A stretch of 64,000 bases of DNA. Origin: Microbacterium sp. cx-55 (GTDB taxonomy: Bacteria > Actinomycetota > Actinomycetes > Actinomycetales > Microbacteriaceae). Shown in pieces: positions 1 through 10,602 of this stretch (position 1 is the first letter of the stretch; each line of letters begins with the position of its first letter). A model generated the notes under the pieces. It had not been told where the DNA came from, made no database searches, and worked only from the letters and a program-made list of their open reading frames with translations. The translations under genes and the position numbers were made by a program. The stretch lies in contig NZ_CP088261.1 in NCBI RefSeq assembly GCF_021117345.1, positions 2,914,001 to 2,978,000 of the forward strand. The letters are read 5' to 3'.

Positions 1-745
1 CGAGTCCGTCGCGCACCGACTCCTCCACGAGATCGAGCGTCTCATCGGCGTCGGCGCCCGCCGCGAGCTCGCGCCGCGCGCGCTGCACGAGCAGCACGGC
101 CGCCGTCAGGCTCTGCGCGAGCGTGTCGTGCAACTCGCGGGAGAGGCGTGCCCGCTCGGACGTGACACCCGCGTCGCGATGCAGCGCCGCCAGTTCGTCC
201 TGCGCGGCCGTCAACTCCGCGAGCAGCCGCTCGCGCTCCCGCCCGTATGCGTAGACGCTCAGCACCCAGAGTCCCATGATGATGCTGACCGCGAACGAGA
301 TCACCTCGGTGAGGAGCGCGGTGACGAACCATCCGCGTTCATCGCCGGTGCTGACCGCGAACCCCGCGAACACCGCCGCGGCGAGCGCGAACGACGCCGG
401 GATCGCGAGGCGCGGGGAGGGAAGCAGCCCCCACAAGAGCGGAAACGCCCAGAACTGGAGCACGGCGCTGCTCGGCACGACCGCGGTCATCACGCCCACC
501 ATCACGATGGTCACCGCGGCGGCGACGAACGCCCCGGAAGACCGGGGCATCACCCGGCGCACGAAGAGAACGAACACCGCGCCGTAGATCAACGACACGG
601 CAACGGTGAGCCCGATGCTGCGCCAGTCGGGCTCACCCGCCGACGCGTTCAGCGCCGCGATCAGGCAGAACGCCAGCACGGCCGCGAGCGAGACCCCCCA
701 GACCCTCCCGCTCGCGGCCGCCGCGTCGGCCCTCGCATCCGTCAT
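1..745 (-). CDS. Sensor histidine kinase, NarL/DesK class (partial, runs off left edge)
   Basis: About 248 N-terminal residues are visible; the frame is open to the window edge, so the ATP-binding domain is missing. The N-terminal ~155 residues hold several hydrophobic membrane segments (no large extracellular loop), followed by a coiled linker and a HisKA_3 dimerisation/phosphoacceptor motif (RELHDTLAQSLT), with His as the predicted phosphorylation site. The ATG abuts the TGA of the upstream permease gene, so it is translationally linked to the ABC exporter. This kinase-plus-ABC-2-exporter layout is typical of envelope-stress or antimicrobial-peptide response modules; a LuxR-type response regulator would be expected just beyond the left edge (inference). 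The signal sensed is unknown. Confidence 0.88.
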   Translation of the reverse strand, partial: MTDARADAAAASGRVWGVSLAAVLAFCLIAALNASAGEPDWRSIGLTVAVSLIYGAVFVLFVRRVMPRSSGAFVAAAVTIVMVGVMTAVVPSSAVLQFWAFPLLWGLLPSPRLAIPASFALAAAVFAGFAVSTGDERGWFVTALLTEVISFAVSIIMGLWVLSVYAYGRERERLLAELTAAQDELAALHRDAGVTSERARLSRELHDTLAQSLTAAVLLVQRARRELAAGADADETLDLVEESVRDGL

Positions 746-1603
746 TCAGCCATCCTTGCGGATCCAGCGGAACGTCACACGGGCGAGGACGAGTCCCGCC
801 ACCAGCCAGATGCCGGTGACGAGGACGATCAGTCCGTGCTCCCACGTGCCGCTCGGCGTCATCGACGCGAACGACTCCGGAAGGAACACCGACTGCATCC
901 CCTGCGCCAGCCAGCGCAGCGGGAAGATGCTCGCGACGCCCTGCAGCCAGGCCGGCAGCGTCGAGAACTGGATGTAGACGCCGGAGATGAACTGCAGCAC
1001 CAGCACGATCGGGATGACGACGGCCGACGCGCTGCGCCCCGACCTCGGCAGCGAGCTGAGCCCGATGCCGAGGATGGCGCAGGTGGTGACGCCGAGGAGG
1101 AACACCCACCCGAACGTGACCCACTTCATCGGATCGGTGGGCAGGGCGACGCCGAAGGCGAGCGCCGCGACCGCGATCAGCAACGCCGACTGCAGGAGCC
1201 CGGTGACGAGCACCATCCCGAGCTTGCCGATGAAGTACGCCACCGGCCCGAGCGGCGTGCCGCCCAGACGCTTCAGGGTGCCGTCGCTGCGTTCGGTCGC
1301 GATGTCGAGCGCCATGTTCTGCGTGCCCGAAAGCAGCAGTCCCGCCGCGACCATCCCGGGCAGATAGAACGCCGCCGCACTGATCTCGTCGCCCGGTGCA
1401 CCGAAGGTCTGGGCACTGAACGCGACCGAGAAGATCAGCAGCATCACGAGCGGAAAGAGAAATGTGAAGAAGACCGAGTCGCCCTGCCGGAAGTAGCCGC
1501 GCACCTCGTAGCCGATGCGCCAGAAGCCGAGACGGAGCGTGTGGCCGATCCCCGACGATCGGCGCGGCGCCGACACCGGGACGGCGGATGCGGGGGCGGT
1601 CAT
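746..1603 (-). CDS. ABC-2 type transporter permease
   Basis: 285 residues with about six predicted membrane segments, including FFTFLFPLVMLLIFSVAF near residue 45 and a conserved segment around residues 200-220 (IPIVLVLQFISGVYIQF), the layout of ABC-2/DrrB-like export permeases. The start ATG overlaps the stop of the ATPase gene by 4 bp (ATGA), and its own stop is directly followed by the kinase ATG. It should form the membrane channel of a two-gene exporter with the preceding ATPase. The substrate cannot be read from sequence; daunorubicin-, lipid- or peptide-type exporters share this architecture. Confidence 0.9.
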   Translation of the reverse strand: MTAPASAVPVSAPRRSSGIGHTLRLGFWRIGYEVRGYFRQGDSVFFTFLFPLVMLLIFSVAFSAQTFGAPGDEISAAAFYLPGMVAAGLLLSGTQNMALDIATERSDGTLKRLGGTPLGPVAYFIGKLGMVLVTGLLQSALLIAVAALAFGVALPTDPMKWVTFGWVFLLGVTTCAILGIGLSSLPRSGRSASAVVIPIVLVLQFISGVYIQFSTLPAWLQGVASIFPLRWLAQGMQSVFLPESFASMTPSGTWEHGLIVLVTGIWLVAGLVLARVTFRWIRKDG

Positions 1604-2532
1604 GCGGACACTCCTCGGTCGGATGCAGCGCCGGACGCTCCTCGATCGGATGCGACGCCGGATGCGGGCACCGCCGCGCCCGTTTTCTCCTCGGTCGCGA
1701 GGAAGCTCAGGTACACGTCTTCGAGGCTCGGCCGGACGACCTCGAGATCGTCGGGTTCCGCATCCCCCGCGGCCACGAGACGAGACACGAACTCGCCGGG
1801 CCGCTCGGTGCGCTGTTCTCGGACGACGCCGTCCTCTCGCCACCGCACGATCGGGATGCGGGCATCCGCACCGCCGATCTGATCGATGGGCCCGATCGCC
1901 ACGAGGGCGCCCCCCACGACGATGGCGGCCCGACTCGACAGCGCGGACGCCTCTTCGAGGTAGTGGGTCGTCAGGATGATCGTCGTCCCCTCGGCCTGCA
2001 GCACGCGGATCAGGTCCCAGAACTGGTGCCGGGCCTCCGGGTCGAATCCGGTCGTCGGCTCGTCGAGGAACAGCAGATCGGGGTTGCCGATGATCCCGAG
2101 CGCGACGTCGACGCGGCGCCGCTGGCCACCCGAGAGGGTACGCACGCGCGCGTTCGCCTTCGCCGTGAGCCCGACCGCGGCAATGGTCTCGTCGACGTCG
2201 CGTGGCCGGGGGTAGAACCGCGCGAAGTGCACGAGCATCTCGCGGACGGTCGCGACCGGCGCCTCCCCCGTGTTCTGCAGCACGATCCCGAGCCGTGCCT
2301 TCCAGTCGAGGTCGCCGTGGTGCGGGTCCGTCCCCAGAACCTCCACCACGCCGCTCGTCCGTTCCCGGTACCCCTCCAGGATTTCGATCGTCGTGCTCTT
2401 CCCCGCCCCGTTCGGGCCGAGGAGGGCGAACGTCTCGCCGCGCGCGATCTCGAAACTCACGCCACCGAGGGCCTGGAACCCTCCGTGGTACGTCTTGCGC
2501 AGGTCCTCGACCCGCACGACCGTTTCCGTCAT
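1600..2532 (-). CDS. ABC transporter ATP-binding protein (DrrA-like)
   Basis: 310 residues. A single nucleotide-binding domain has Walker A GPNGAGKST (near residue 39), signature LSGGQRRR, Walker B LLFLDEPTTGFD and the switch His in LTTHYLEEA. The C-terminal ~90 residues form the extra domain common in ATPases paired with ABC-2 permeases. It powers the permease encoded immediately downstream. The start codon has no good Shine-Dalgarno sequence; a GATGCT hexamer 6 nt upstream fits the leaderless pattern seen elsewhere in this window, though weakly. The 124-bp spacer to the next upstream gene shows nothing else recognisable. Confidence 0.93.
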   Translation of the reverse strand: MTETVVRVEDLRKTYHGGFQALGGVSFEIARGETFALLGPNGAGKSTTIEILEGYRERTSGVVEVLGTDPHHGDLDWKARLGIVLQNTGEAPVATVREMLVHFARFYPRPRDVDETIAAVGLTAKANARVRTLSGGQRRRVDVALGIIGNPDLLFLDEPTTGFDPEARHQFWDLIRVLQAEGTTIILTTHYLEEASALSSRAAIVVGGALVAIGPIDQIGGADARIPIVRWREDGVVREQRTERPGEFVSRLVAAGDAEPDDLEVVRPSLEDVYLSFLATEEKTGAAVPASGVASDRGASGAASDRGVSA

Positions 2533-2656
2533 GCCCCGAGCATCCCGCGCTCACGGCGCCCGACGCGACCGTCATCCGGTTGCCCCGGCATCCCCCATCC
2601 GGTGGACCCGTGAAACCGCCGAGCCTCAGCGGGTCTCGGCTCAGCGGCCGACCGAC

Positions 2657-4624
2657 TCAGCGACCGGATCGTCGCCGGGCGTATGCGGCGCGCAGGCTCC
2701 GCAGCAGAAGCAGAAGCCCGACGAGACCGACGACCGCGCCGAGGAACGGGAAGAGCGGCAGGTCCGGGGTGAGTTCGGGACCGGTGACCGTGACCCCCAT
2801 GATGACCGCGACGACGATGAGCGCGATGCCGACGAGTGTCGTCGTCAGCCGGCCCATGAGCTCTTCGATCCATCCGCGACCCTCACTGCCCTCCCACGTC
2901 TTCATGCGGATCGAGAACGTGCCGTCCTCCAGTTGGTTCGCGAGCGTCTCGAGCCGCCGCGGCACCTGACGGAGCTGCTCGCTCACGAGAGCGGCCTCGG
3001 TCTGCAGGGTCAGCGCGAGCGAACGCGGTGAGACCACTTCGCGAGCGATCCGCGGAGCGATCTCGAGCGCCCGTCCGACCATGTCGTAGCTCGGCACGAT
3101 GCGCCGGAGCGACCCCTCCAGCGACGCGAGCGTTCGGAAGACGAGCAGCAGCGACGGGGCGAGGGCCAGCCGGTGCCGGCGCAGCACGTCGACGAGCGCG
3201 CGGAACACGTTCTGATCCATCGGCGAATTGTGGAGTCTCGTCAGGATGACCCCCACGTCGTGCTGCAGCGCCCCCTGGTCGAGAACGCCCGTGTCGGGCG
3301 GCGTCACGACCAGCAGCAACGCATCCGTTGCCGCGACGTCATCCTCGTTCGCCATCGCGGTGAGCAGCGGAAGCAGCAGCCGCCGCATGCTCTTTTCGAG
3401 CACCCCCACCGACCCGAAGTCGATCAGCGTGAGCGAACCGTCGTCGGCGAGGAGCACGTTGCCCGGATGCAGATCCGCGTGGAAGACGCCGCGCACGGCG
3501 ATCTGGTCGAAGACCGAGTCGAGCAGGCGATCGGCGATCGCTCGGGCGTCATCCGGATCCATCGCGGTCGGATCGATGTGGCTGAGCGCCGTGCCGGACG
3601 CGCGTTCCTGCACGAGCATCTGGGCCGTCGTGTACGCCGCGAACACCTGCGGCACGCGCACGCTCTCGCGGGTCGAGCGCGACACCGCGCCGCGGAGCAT
3701 CTCGGTGTTCCCGGCCTCGACGCGGTAGTCGAGCTCCTCGCGCAGCGACCGGCCGAACTCCGCCGCGAGGGCGACGACGCCGTAATCGCGCCCCCAGTCG
3801 GTGCGGCGCTCGACATCGGCGGCCAACCGCTCGACGATATCGAGATCGGTCGCGACCTGCGCACGAGCGGTCGGCCGCTGGATCTTGATGACGACCTCCT
3901 CGCCGCTGCGCAGCGTCGCGGCGTGCACCTGCGCAACGGATGCGGCCGCCATCGGAACCTCGTCGACCGACGCGAAGACCTCGTCGAGCGGGCGGCGCAG
4001 TTGCGCTTCGATCGCCCCGCGCGCCTCCGACCAGGGAATCGGCGTGGTCTCCATCTGCAGCGTCGCGAGCGCCGTGATGAGGTACGGCGGCAGCACGTCG
4101 TCTCGGGTGGAGAGCACCTGCCCGATCTTGATGAAGGTCACCCCGGCCTCGTTCATCGCCGCGACGAGCGACGCCGCGAGGTCGTCGCCCGCGCCGGTGC
4201 GGTGGTGCCGGTACACGCCGAGGCCGTGGCGCGACGCGATCATCAAAATCTGCGCGTAGCGACGCGCGCGATCCCGGCGGCGGAACAGCTCCCGCACCGT
4301 CGTCACGGGGTTCCGGCCGGGCTTGGTCGGCCAGAGGAACTCGAACGCGACGATCGCGATCACCACGACGGCGAACAACCACCCGAACACGAGCAGGAGG
4401 AACAGGACCGCCACCCCGTCATCGACGACGACCCGGTCTCCGACCACGACATCGGCCCGCTCGAGCGCCCAGACGCACAGCGGGGTCCCCGCCAGGAACA
4501 CGACGATTCCGGTGATCAGCGGACGCACGCGTCCGACCCGGTCATCCAGCAGCCGGCGAGCGACCCAGGTCGCGATCCCCGCGAACGCGATCGTCACGAT
4601 CGCGTAGACGATGAGCGTCAGCAT
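2657..4624 (-). CDS. ABC1/UbiB (AarF) family atypical kinase
   Basis: 655 residues. Three N-terminal membrane helices span about residues 1-110, followed by the UbiB/ADCK kinase-like fold. The KxGQ motif (IKIGQVLSTRDDVLP), the Ala-rich loop with AQVHAA, VVIKIQRP (catalytic Lys), HADLHPGNVLL and LIDFGSVG are all present. The C-terminus has two helices (VGIALIVVAVIMGV and FPFLGAVVGLVGLLLLL), as in membrane-bound UbiB proteins. Family members are ATPases that support isoprenoid-quinone or membrane-lipid metabolism; the exact role in actinobacteria, which make menaquinone, is unsettled. It lies 30 bp downstream of rlmN on the same strand and is probably co-transcribed. The start has a GGGGGAA Shine-Dalgarno-like stretch. 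Confidence 0.9.
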   Translation of the reverse strand: MLTLIVYAIVTIAFAGIATWVARRLLDDRVGRVRPLITGIVVFLAGTPLCVWALERADVVVGDRVVVDDGVAVLFLLLVFGWLFAVVVIAIVAFEFLWPTKPGRNPVTTVRELFRRRDRARRYAQILMIASRHGLGVYRHHRTGAGDDLAASLVAAMNEAGVTFIKIGQVLSTRDDVLPPYLITALATLQMETTPIPWSEARGAIEAQLRRPLDEVFASVDEVPMAAASVAQVHAATLRSGEEVVIKIQRPTARAQVATDLDIVERLAADVERRTDWGRDYGVVALAAEFGRSLREELDYRVEAGNTEMLRGAVSRSTRESVRVPQVFAAYTTAQMLVQERASGTALSHIDPTAMDPDDARAIADRLLDSVFDQIAVRGVFHADLHPGNVLLADDGSLTLIDFGSVGVLEKSMRRLLLPLLTAMANEDDVAATDALLLVVTPPDTGVLDQGALQHDVGVILTRLHNSPMDQNVFRALVDVLRRHRLALAPSLLLVFRTLASLEGSLRRIVPSYDMVGRALEIAPRIAREVVSPRSLALTLQTEAALVSEQLRQVPRRLETLANQLEDGTFSIRMKTWEGSEGRGWIEELMGRLTTTLVGIALIVVAVIMGVTVTGPELTPDLPLFPFLGAVVGLVGLLLLLRSLRAAYARRRSGR

Positions 4625-4654
4625 CCGTTCCCCCTCGGCGGCGTGCGCAGCGCG

Positions 4655-5911
4655 TCAGCTGTGCTGGTCGGCTCCTACGGGAGTGTCGGCGGCGACCGCT
4701 TCGTCTTCGGCGGTGGCGACGAGCTGCCCGCAGGCACCGTCGATCTCCTTACCGCGAGTATCGCGCAGTGTCGTCGGAATTCCGGCGTCGTTGAGACGGC
4801 GAACGAATTCGTTCTGCACGGAGACATCGGATGCGGTCCAGATCGACCCGGGAGTCGGGTTCAGCGGGATGGGGTTCACGTGCACCCACCCGCGACCGCG
4901 CTGGTTGAGCTTCTCGGCGAGCAGGTCGGCCCGCCAGCCGTGGTCGTTCATGTCCTTGATGAGGGCGTACTCGATCGACACCCGACGGCCGGTCTTGTCG
5001 AAGTAGTTGCGCGCAGCATCCAGCGCCTCGTCGACCTTCCAGCGCGAGTTGACCGGGATCAGCTCGTCGCGGAGGTGATCGTCGGGGGCGTGCAACGAGA
5101 GGGCGAACGTCACCGGGATGTCTTCGTCGGCGAGCTTGCGGATCGCCGGCACGAGACCCACCGTCGACACCGTGATGCCGCGGGCGCTCATGCCCAGTCC
5201 GTGGTCCTTGTCGACCATGACCCGCACCGCCTGCATGACGCGGGCGTAGTTCGCGAGCGGCTCACCCATGCCCATGAAGACGATGTTCGAGACACGGTCG
5301 AGCGAGTGGTCATCCTTCTTCTTGCCGCCGAGGCCCCCGTCGGCGATAAGCCGGTTGGCGCGCACGATCTGCTCGATGATCTCCGCCGCCGACATATTGC
5401 GCGTGAGCCCCGCCTGGCCGGTGGCGCAGAACGGGCAGTTCATTCCGCATCCGGCCTGCGACGACACGCAGAGCGTGATGCGGCCCGGGTAGCGCATCAG
5501 CACCGACTCGACGAGGGCGCCGTCGTGCAGCTTCCAGAGGAACTTGATCGTGTCGCCGCGATCGGTCTCAAGCCGCCGCACCTCGGTGAGCAGCGGCGGC
5601 AGCATGCCGGCGACGAGTTCGGTGCGAACGGATGCCGGCAGGTCGGTCATCTGGTCGGGGTCCGACGTGTAGTGCGTGAAATAGTGCTTCTCGAGCTGCT
5701 TCGCACGGAAGCCGGGAAGCCCGAGTTCTGTCACCTTCGCAACGCGTTCCTCGGCCGTGAGATCGGCCAGGTGCACGGGCGGTTTGCCGCGCTTCGGGCT
5801 CGCGAACTGCAGCAGCGGGCGTCCGGTGTCGTCCTTCTTCTGCGACCAGCCCTCGGTCGCCGGGCGCACCTGGCGGGGTTTCGTGGTGCGCACGGGAGTG
5901 AGATCGGTCAT
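4655..5911 (-). CDS. rlmN: Dual-specificity RNA methyltransferase RlmN (23S A2503 / tRNA A37)
   Basis: 418 residues. A radical-SAM enzyme that installs C2-methyladenosine in 23S rRNA and some tRNAs. The CX3CX2C cluster motif is seen in [18 protein letters not shown] around residues 150-163, with the downstream GMGEPLANY motif, [10 protein letters not shown] and the C-terminal [12 protein letters not shown], which holds the second catalytic Cys. About 40 extra basic residues at the N-terminus and a short acidic tail make it slightly longer than typical RlmN. The ATG lies exactly 6 nt downstream of a TACCCT hexamer with no room for a spaced Shine-Dalgarno, so translation is probably leaderless. 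Divergent from the antiterminator gene. Confidence 0.96.
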   Translation of the reverse strand: MTDLTPVRTTKPRQVRPATEGWSQKKDDTGRPLLQFASPKRGKPPVHLADLTAEERVAKVTELGLPGFRAKQLEKHYFTHYTSDPDQMTDLPASVRTELVAGMLPPLLTEVRRLETDRGDTIKFLWKLHDGALVESVLMRYPGRITLCVSSQAGCGMNCPFCATGQAGLTRNMSAAEIIEQIVRANRLIADGGLGGKKKDDHSLDRVSNIVFMGMGEPLANYARVMQAVRVMVDKDHGLGMSARGITVSTVGLVPAIRKLADEDIPVTFALSLHAPDDHLRDELIPVNSRWKVDEALDAARNYFDKTGRRVSIEYALIKDMNDHGWRADLLAEKLNQRGRGWVHVNPIPLNPTPGSIWTASDVSVQNEFVRRLNDAGIPTTLRDTRGKEIDGACGQLVATAEDEAVAADTPVGADQHS

Positions 5912-5917
5912 CCTCCC

Positions 5918-5923
5918 AGGGTA
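5918..5923 (-). promoter_or_regulatory. -10 box for leaderless rlmN transcript
   Basis: TACCCT (minus strand) sits 6 nt before the rlmN ATG, so transcription is expected to begin at the A of the start codon. Inferred from spacing and the same arrangement at other operon heads in the window. Confidence 0.6.
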
Positions 5924-5981
5924 GACGAGGGTTCTGGGTGTATGCCCGGGCGAACCGCACTTCGGTACCGCGCACCGCCCG

Positions 5982-5987
5982 TAGGAT
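5982..5987 (+). promoter_or_regulatory. -10 box for leaderless antiterminator transcript
   Basis: TAGGAT lies 7 nt upstream of the ATG at 5995. The overlapping AGGA could instead act as a Shine-Dalgarno with 8-nt spacing; the TANNNT-plus-7 arrangement is favoured because it recurs. Confidence 0.5.
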
Positions 5988-5994
5988 GCAAGCC

Positions 5995-6930
5995 ATGGTG
6001 ACCAGCAGCTCCGGGTCGCACCCCGACGGCGTCGTCGCCCACAAGGTGCTGAACAACAACGTCGTCATCTCGGTCGACGCCGAAGGCCGGGAGCGGGTGC
6101 TCATGGGCCGAGGAATCGGCTTCCAGCGCAAACCCGACGACGTGATCGACCCCGCGAAGGTCGAGAAGACGTTCGTGCTGCAGTCCGGCCCCGACGGCGA
6201 GCGCGAGCGCAAGATGCTCGCGGAGGTTCCCTACGCGGTCGTCGAGGCCGTCTCCCGCGCCAGCGATGAGGCCGAACGGATGCTGCAGCGCAGCCTCGGG
6301 CGGCGCCTCACGATCGCGGCGATCGACCATATCCAGTTCGTGCTCGAGCGCCTCGACAAAGGCATCCGGATCCCCGCGACGCACATGCCCGAGCTCCGGG
6401 TGCTGCATCCGCAGGAGTTCGCGGCGGCCGAGCGGATGGCGGCCTCGATCAGCGCGGCGCTCGGTCGCGAGCTGCCGGCGGAGGAGGCGGTGTTCCTCAC
6501 GATGCACCTGCTGAACGCCACCCGTGACGAACCCAACGGCACGGCCGCCCTGCTGTTCCGCCGCGTGCAGCACGTCGCGACCACGGTCGAGACGGGCCTC
6601 GGCGTCGCCCTCGACACGAGCAGTCCCGACTACGCCCGGTTCGTGCTGCACGTGCAGTTCCTGTTGCAGCGGCTCGTCTCGAAGTCGATGCTGCGGGGCA
6701 GCGACACGTCGTTTTTCGAGTTCGCCAAGCACAGTTATCCGCGCTCGTACGAGATCGCGGAGCACGTGAAGGACTACGTGCGCGAGGCCACCGGATCCGA
6801 GCTCACCGACGAAGAGCTGCTGTACGTGATCGTGCACGTCGAGCGGCTCGCCAGCCAGGTCGCCGCCCCGCCCGCCGCCCCGCCCGCCGAAAATTCTTCT
6901 GGCGAAGGCGGAGACGAAGTGGTAGCTTGA
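5995..6930 (+). CDS. BglG/LicT family transcriptional antiterminator
   Basis: 311 residues. The N-terminal CAT RNA-binding domain (about 1-60, [12 protein letters not shown] and [11 protein letters not shown]) is followed by two PTS regulation domains, PRD1 (~70-175, with [13 protein letters not shown] and MHLLNATRD) and PRD2 (~180-285, with [11 protein letters not shown] and VIVHVERL). Family members dimerise, bind a RAT hairpin in nascent mRNA and prevent an overlapping terminator from forming when the sugar is available; the PRDs are phosphorylated by the PTS. A textbook RAT/terminator follows 33 nt after the stop codon, before the PTS gene, so its target is visible. The start at 5995 was chosen over 5986 because of the -10 spacing. 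Confidence 0.94.
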   Translation: MVTSSSGSHPDGVVAHKVLNNNVVISVDAEGRERVLMGRGIGFQRKPDDVIDPAKVEKTFVLQSGPDGERERKMLAEVPYAVVEAVSRASDEAERMLQRSLGRRLTIAAIDHIQFVLERLDKGIRIPATHMPELRVLHPQEFAAAERMAASISAALGRELPAEEAVFLTMHLLNATRDEPNGTAALLFRRVQHVATTVETGLGVALDTSSPDYARFVLHVQFLLQRLVSKSMLRGSDTSFFEFAKHSYPRSYEIAEHVKDYVREATGSELTDEELLYVIVHVERLASQVAAPPAAPPAENSSGEGGDEVVA

Positions 6931-6960
6931 GCGTCGCAGGACGGTAACGCCCTGCGACGC
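6931..6960 (+). repeat. 10-bp inverted repeat directly after the antiterminator stop
   Basis: GCGTCGCAGG and CCTGCGACGC are perfectly complementary with a 10-nt loop, starting at the first base after the TGA and ending 3 nt before the RAT. There is no U tract, so it is not a standard terminator; it could be an operator, a 3'-end stabiliser or a spacer hairpin that aids folding of the RAT. Confidence 0.6.
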
Positions 6961-6963
6961 GAC

Positions 6964-6992
6964 GGATTGTTACTGCGCACGCAGGCAAAACC
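6964..6992 (+). promoter_or_regulatory. RAT (ribonucleic antiterminator) element
   Basis: The 29-nt segment begins GGATTGTTACTG and ends CAGGCAAAACC, which matches the classical LicT/SacY-class RAT consensus known from Bacillus nearly base for base. Its last bases (AAACC) are also the first bases of the terminator stem, so the two structures are mutually exclusive. Confidence 0.93.
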
Positions 6993-7038
6993 TGAACTCA
7001 CATCACCGAAACGGTGGTGAACGAGTTCAGGTTTTTTT
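6988..7038 (+). terminator. Intrinsic terminator controlled by the RAT
   Basis: CCTGAACTC (6991-6999) pairs with GAGTTCAGG (7023-7031), extended by AAA/TTT, with an internal hairpin (ATCACCG/CGGTGGT), and is followed by seven Ts (7032-7038). It lies 76 nt upstream of the PTS gene and should abort transcription unless the antiterminator holds the RAT. Confidence 0.93.
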
Positions 7039-7114
7039 GTTGCCCGGAAGCAGTCCGGCCCGCGTCTTCCTCACCCGAGAGCCGCAGTGGAGCGGCAGAA
7101 AGCGAGAGTCCGCG

Positions 7115-8971
7115 ATGGACTACTCCCAGACCGCGGCCGGCGTCCTCAAGGGCGTCGGAGGCGAAGAGAACGTGAGTTCGCTCGTGCATTGCGCAACCCG
7201 ACTGCGCTTCGTCCTGAAGGACGAAAGCAAAGCGGATGCCGCAGCCCTCAAGGCCACGCCCGGCGTGATCACGACCGCACAGGCCGGCGGCCAGTACCAG
7301 GTCGTCATCGGCAACGACGTGCCCGAGGTCTACGCCGCGATCGGCAAGATCTCGAAGTTCGGTGGTTCGTCCGCCGAGGCCGCTCCCGCCGAAGCCGGAC
7401 CCAAGGGCAACCTGTTCAACCGCTTCATCGCGATGATCTCGGCGATCTTTACCCCGCTCCTGTGGGCGCTCGCCGGCACCGGCCTGCTCAAGGCGTTCCT
7501 CGCCGCGGCCGTCACCTTCGGGTGGATAGACACCGCCACGTCGACGTACGCGGTACTGAACGCCCTGTCCGACGCGTTCATCAACTTCCTGCCGCTCGCG
7601 CTGGCGTTCACCGCCGCGCGGTACTTCAAGGCATCCGAATACACGTCGTTCGCGATCGCCGCAGCGCTCCTGTATCCGACGCTCACCCCGCTCGTCGGCG
7701 CTCCCGACCTGACGTTCTTCGGCATCCCGTTCACGATGGTGACCTACGTCTCCAGCGTCATCCCGATCATCATCATCGTGTGGCTGCAGAGCCACGCGGA
7801 GAAGTTCCTCTACGCGAAGCTGCCCGGCGCCATCCGCCGCTTCGTCACCCCGATGATCGTCGTGCTGATCGGTGTTCCGCTGGTCTTCGTCGTCATCGGA
7901 CCGATCTCCGCCATCCTCAGCGGCTGGATCGGCGAGGGCATCGGCTGGGTCTTCGCGACCGTGCCGTGGCTCGGTGGCGCGATCATGGGTGGCCTGTGGC
8001 AGGTCTTCGTCATCTTCGGTCTGCACTGGGGCCTCGTCCCGCTCTTCACGCTCGAGTACCAGACCACCGGTCAGATCCTGCTCGTCGCCCCCATCTTCGC
8101 CGCCGTCCTCGCGCAGGCCGCCGCCGTCGCCGGTGTCTGGGTGCGCACGCGGAACAAGAACCTCAAGTCCCTCGCCGCCCCCGCGACGCTCTCCGGCTTC
8201 CTCGCCGGCATCACGGAGCCCGCGATCTACGGCATCAACCTGCCCCTCAAGCGCCCCTTCGCCTTCGGCATCGTCGGCGGTGTGATCGGTGGCGCGATCA
8301 TCACGATGGGTGGCGTCTTCGCGACCGCGTTCGTGGTGCCGTCCACCCTCGCCCTCCCGGCCCTGTTCGGAAACGGCAACATGATCGCACTCGTGATCGG
8401 CTTGGCCGCCGCGATCGTCATCCCGTTCCTGCTCACCGTGATCGTCGGATTCAAGGACCCGGAGGAGAACGCGACGCAGGCCGCCGAGAGCACCAACGTC
8501 GACGTGCTCAGCCCCCTCGACGGCACGGCCGTGCCGCTCTCGGAGGTGCCGGATGCGGCATTCGCCGACGGCAGCCTCGGTCAGGGTGTCGCCATCCGTC
8601 CCCGTTCGGGTGCCCTGTACGCGCCGTTCGACGCGACCGTCGTGGCCGCCTTCCCGACCGGTCACGCGATCGGCCTGCGCACGGCAGACGGCGCCGAGGT
8701 GCTGATCCATGTCGGCATCGACACGGTCAAGCTCGCCGGCCAGCACTTCGACCTGAAGGTGACCTCCGGCCAGGAGGTCACGGCAGGCGCGCTGCTGCTC
8801 GAGTTCGACGTCGACGCCATCACGGCCGCCGGCTACGACCTGATCACTCCCGTGATCGTCACGAACTCCGACCTGTACCCCACCATCGGTACGGCCGCCT
8901 CGGGGCCGATCGCCCACGGTGAGCTGCTGTTCTCGGCCATCGCCGTCGAGCAGGTCGTCGCCGCCAAGTGA
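7115..8971 (+). CDS. bglF: Beta-glucoside PTS transporter, EIIBCA
   Basis: 618 residues fused in the order IIB-IIC-IIA. IIB (1-~85) has the phospho-Cys in VHCATRLRF (Cys26). IIC (~105-455) has about ten membrane helices and the substrate motif GITEPAIYGINLPLKRP. IIA (~480-618) has the glucose-type site EVLIHVGIDTVKL with His532. It imports aryl-beta-glucosides or cellobiose-like sugars as 6-phosphates, using HPr-P. The ATG at 7115 was chosen because it is the first residue of a standard IIB domain; upstream in-frame sequence runs into the terminator. It is regulated by the RAT/terminator upstream and probably also phosphorylates the antiterminator, as BglF does in other bacteria. Confidence 0.95.
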   Translation: MDYSQTAAGVLKGVGGEENVSSLVHCATRLRFVLKDESKADAAALKATPGVITTAQAGGQYQVVIGNDVPEVYAAIGKISKFGGSSAEAAPAEAGPKGNLFNRFIAMISAIFTPLLWALAGTGLLKAFLAAAVTFGWIDTATSTYAVLNALSDAFINFLPLALAFTAARYFKASEYTSFAIAAALLYPTLTPLVGAPDLTFFGIPFTMVTYVSSVIPIIIIVWLQSHAEKFLYAKLPGAIRRFVTPMIVVLIGVPLVFVVIGPISAILSGWIGEGIGWVFATVPWLGGAIMGGLWQVFVIFGLHWGLVPLFTLEYQTTGQILLVAPIFAAVLAQAAAVAGVWVRTRNKNLKSLAAPATLSGFLAGITEPAIYGINLPLKRPFAFGIVGGVIGGAIITMGGVFATAFVVPSTLALPALFGNGNMIALVIGLAAAIVIPFLLTVIVGFKDPEENATQAAESTNVDVLSPLDGTAVPLSEVPDAAFADGSLGQGVAIRPRSGALYAPFDATVVAAFPTGHAIGLRTADGAEVLIHVGIDTVKLAGQHFDLKVTSGQEVTAGALLLEFDVDAITAAGYDLITPVIVTNSDLYPTIGTAASGPIAHGELLFSAIAVEQVVAAK

Positions 8972-10477
<1,506 letters not shown>

Positions 10478-10484
10478 CCTGCAC

Positions 10485-10528
10485 AACGGATGCGGTCCGC
10501 CCGACGATTGGCGGACCGCATCCGTTTT
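10485..10528 (+). terminator. Intrinsic terminator after bglA
   Basis: AACGGATGCGGTCCGCC (10485-10501) is perfectly repeated in inverse at 10510-10526, with an 8-nt loop and a run of Ts at 10525-10528. The stem contains the GGATGCGG octamer that is abundant in this DNA. Confidence 0.85.
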
Positions 10529-10602
10529 CCCGTGTCCGCCTCCGGTCTTTCCCTGGGGCCCGGTTCGCCCGCGCCGCGCTCGACGACGCAGAATGGATCA
10601 TC

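Noticed and set aside
128..1882. 584-codon plus-strand open frame over the exporter genes
   Set aside because: Antisense shadow of high-GC genes: low-complexity Arg/His/Asp-rich translation, no domains, while the minus strand encodes a clear ABC system.
3173..6001. 942-codon plus-strand open frame opposite ubiB and rlmN
   Set aside because: Arg/His/Asp-rich product without recognisable fold, fully antisense to two well-supported genes.
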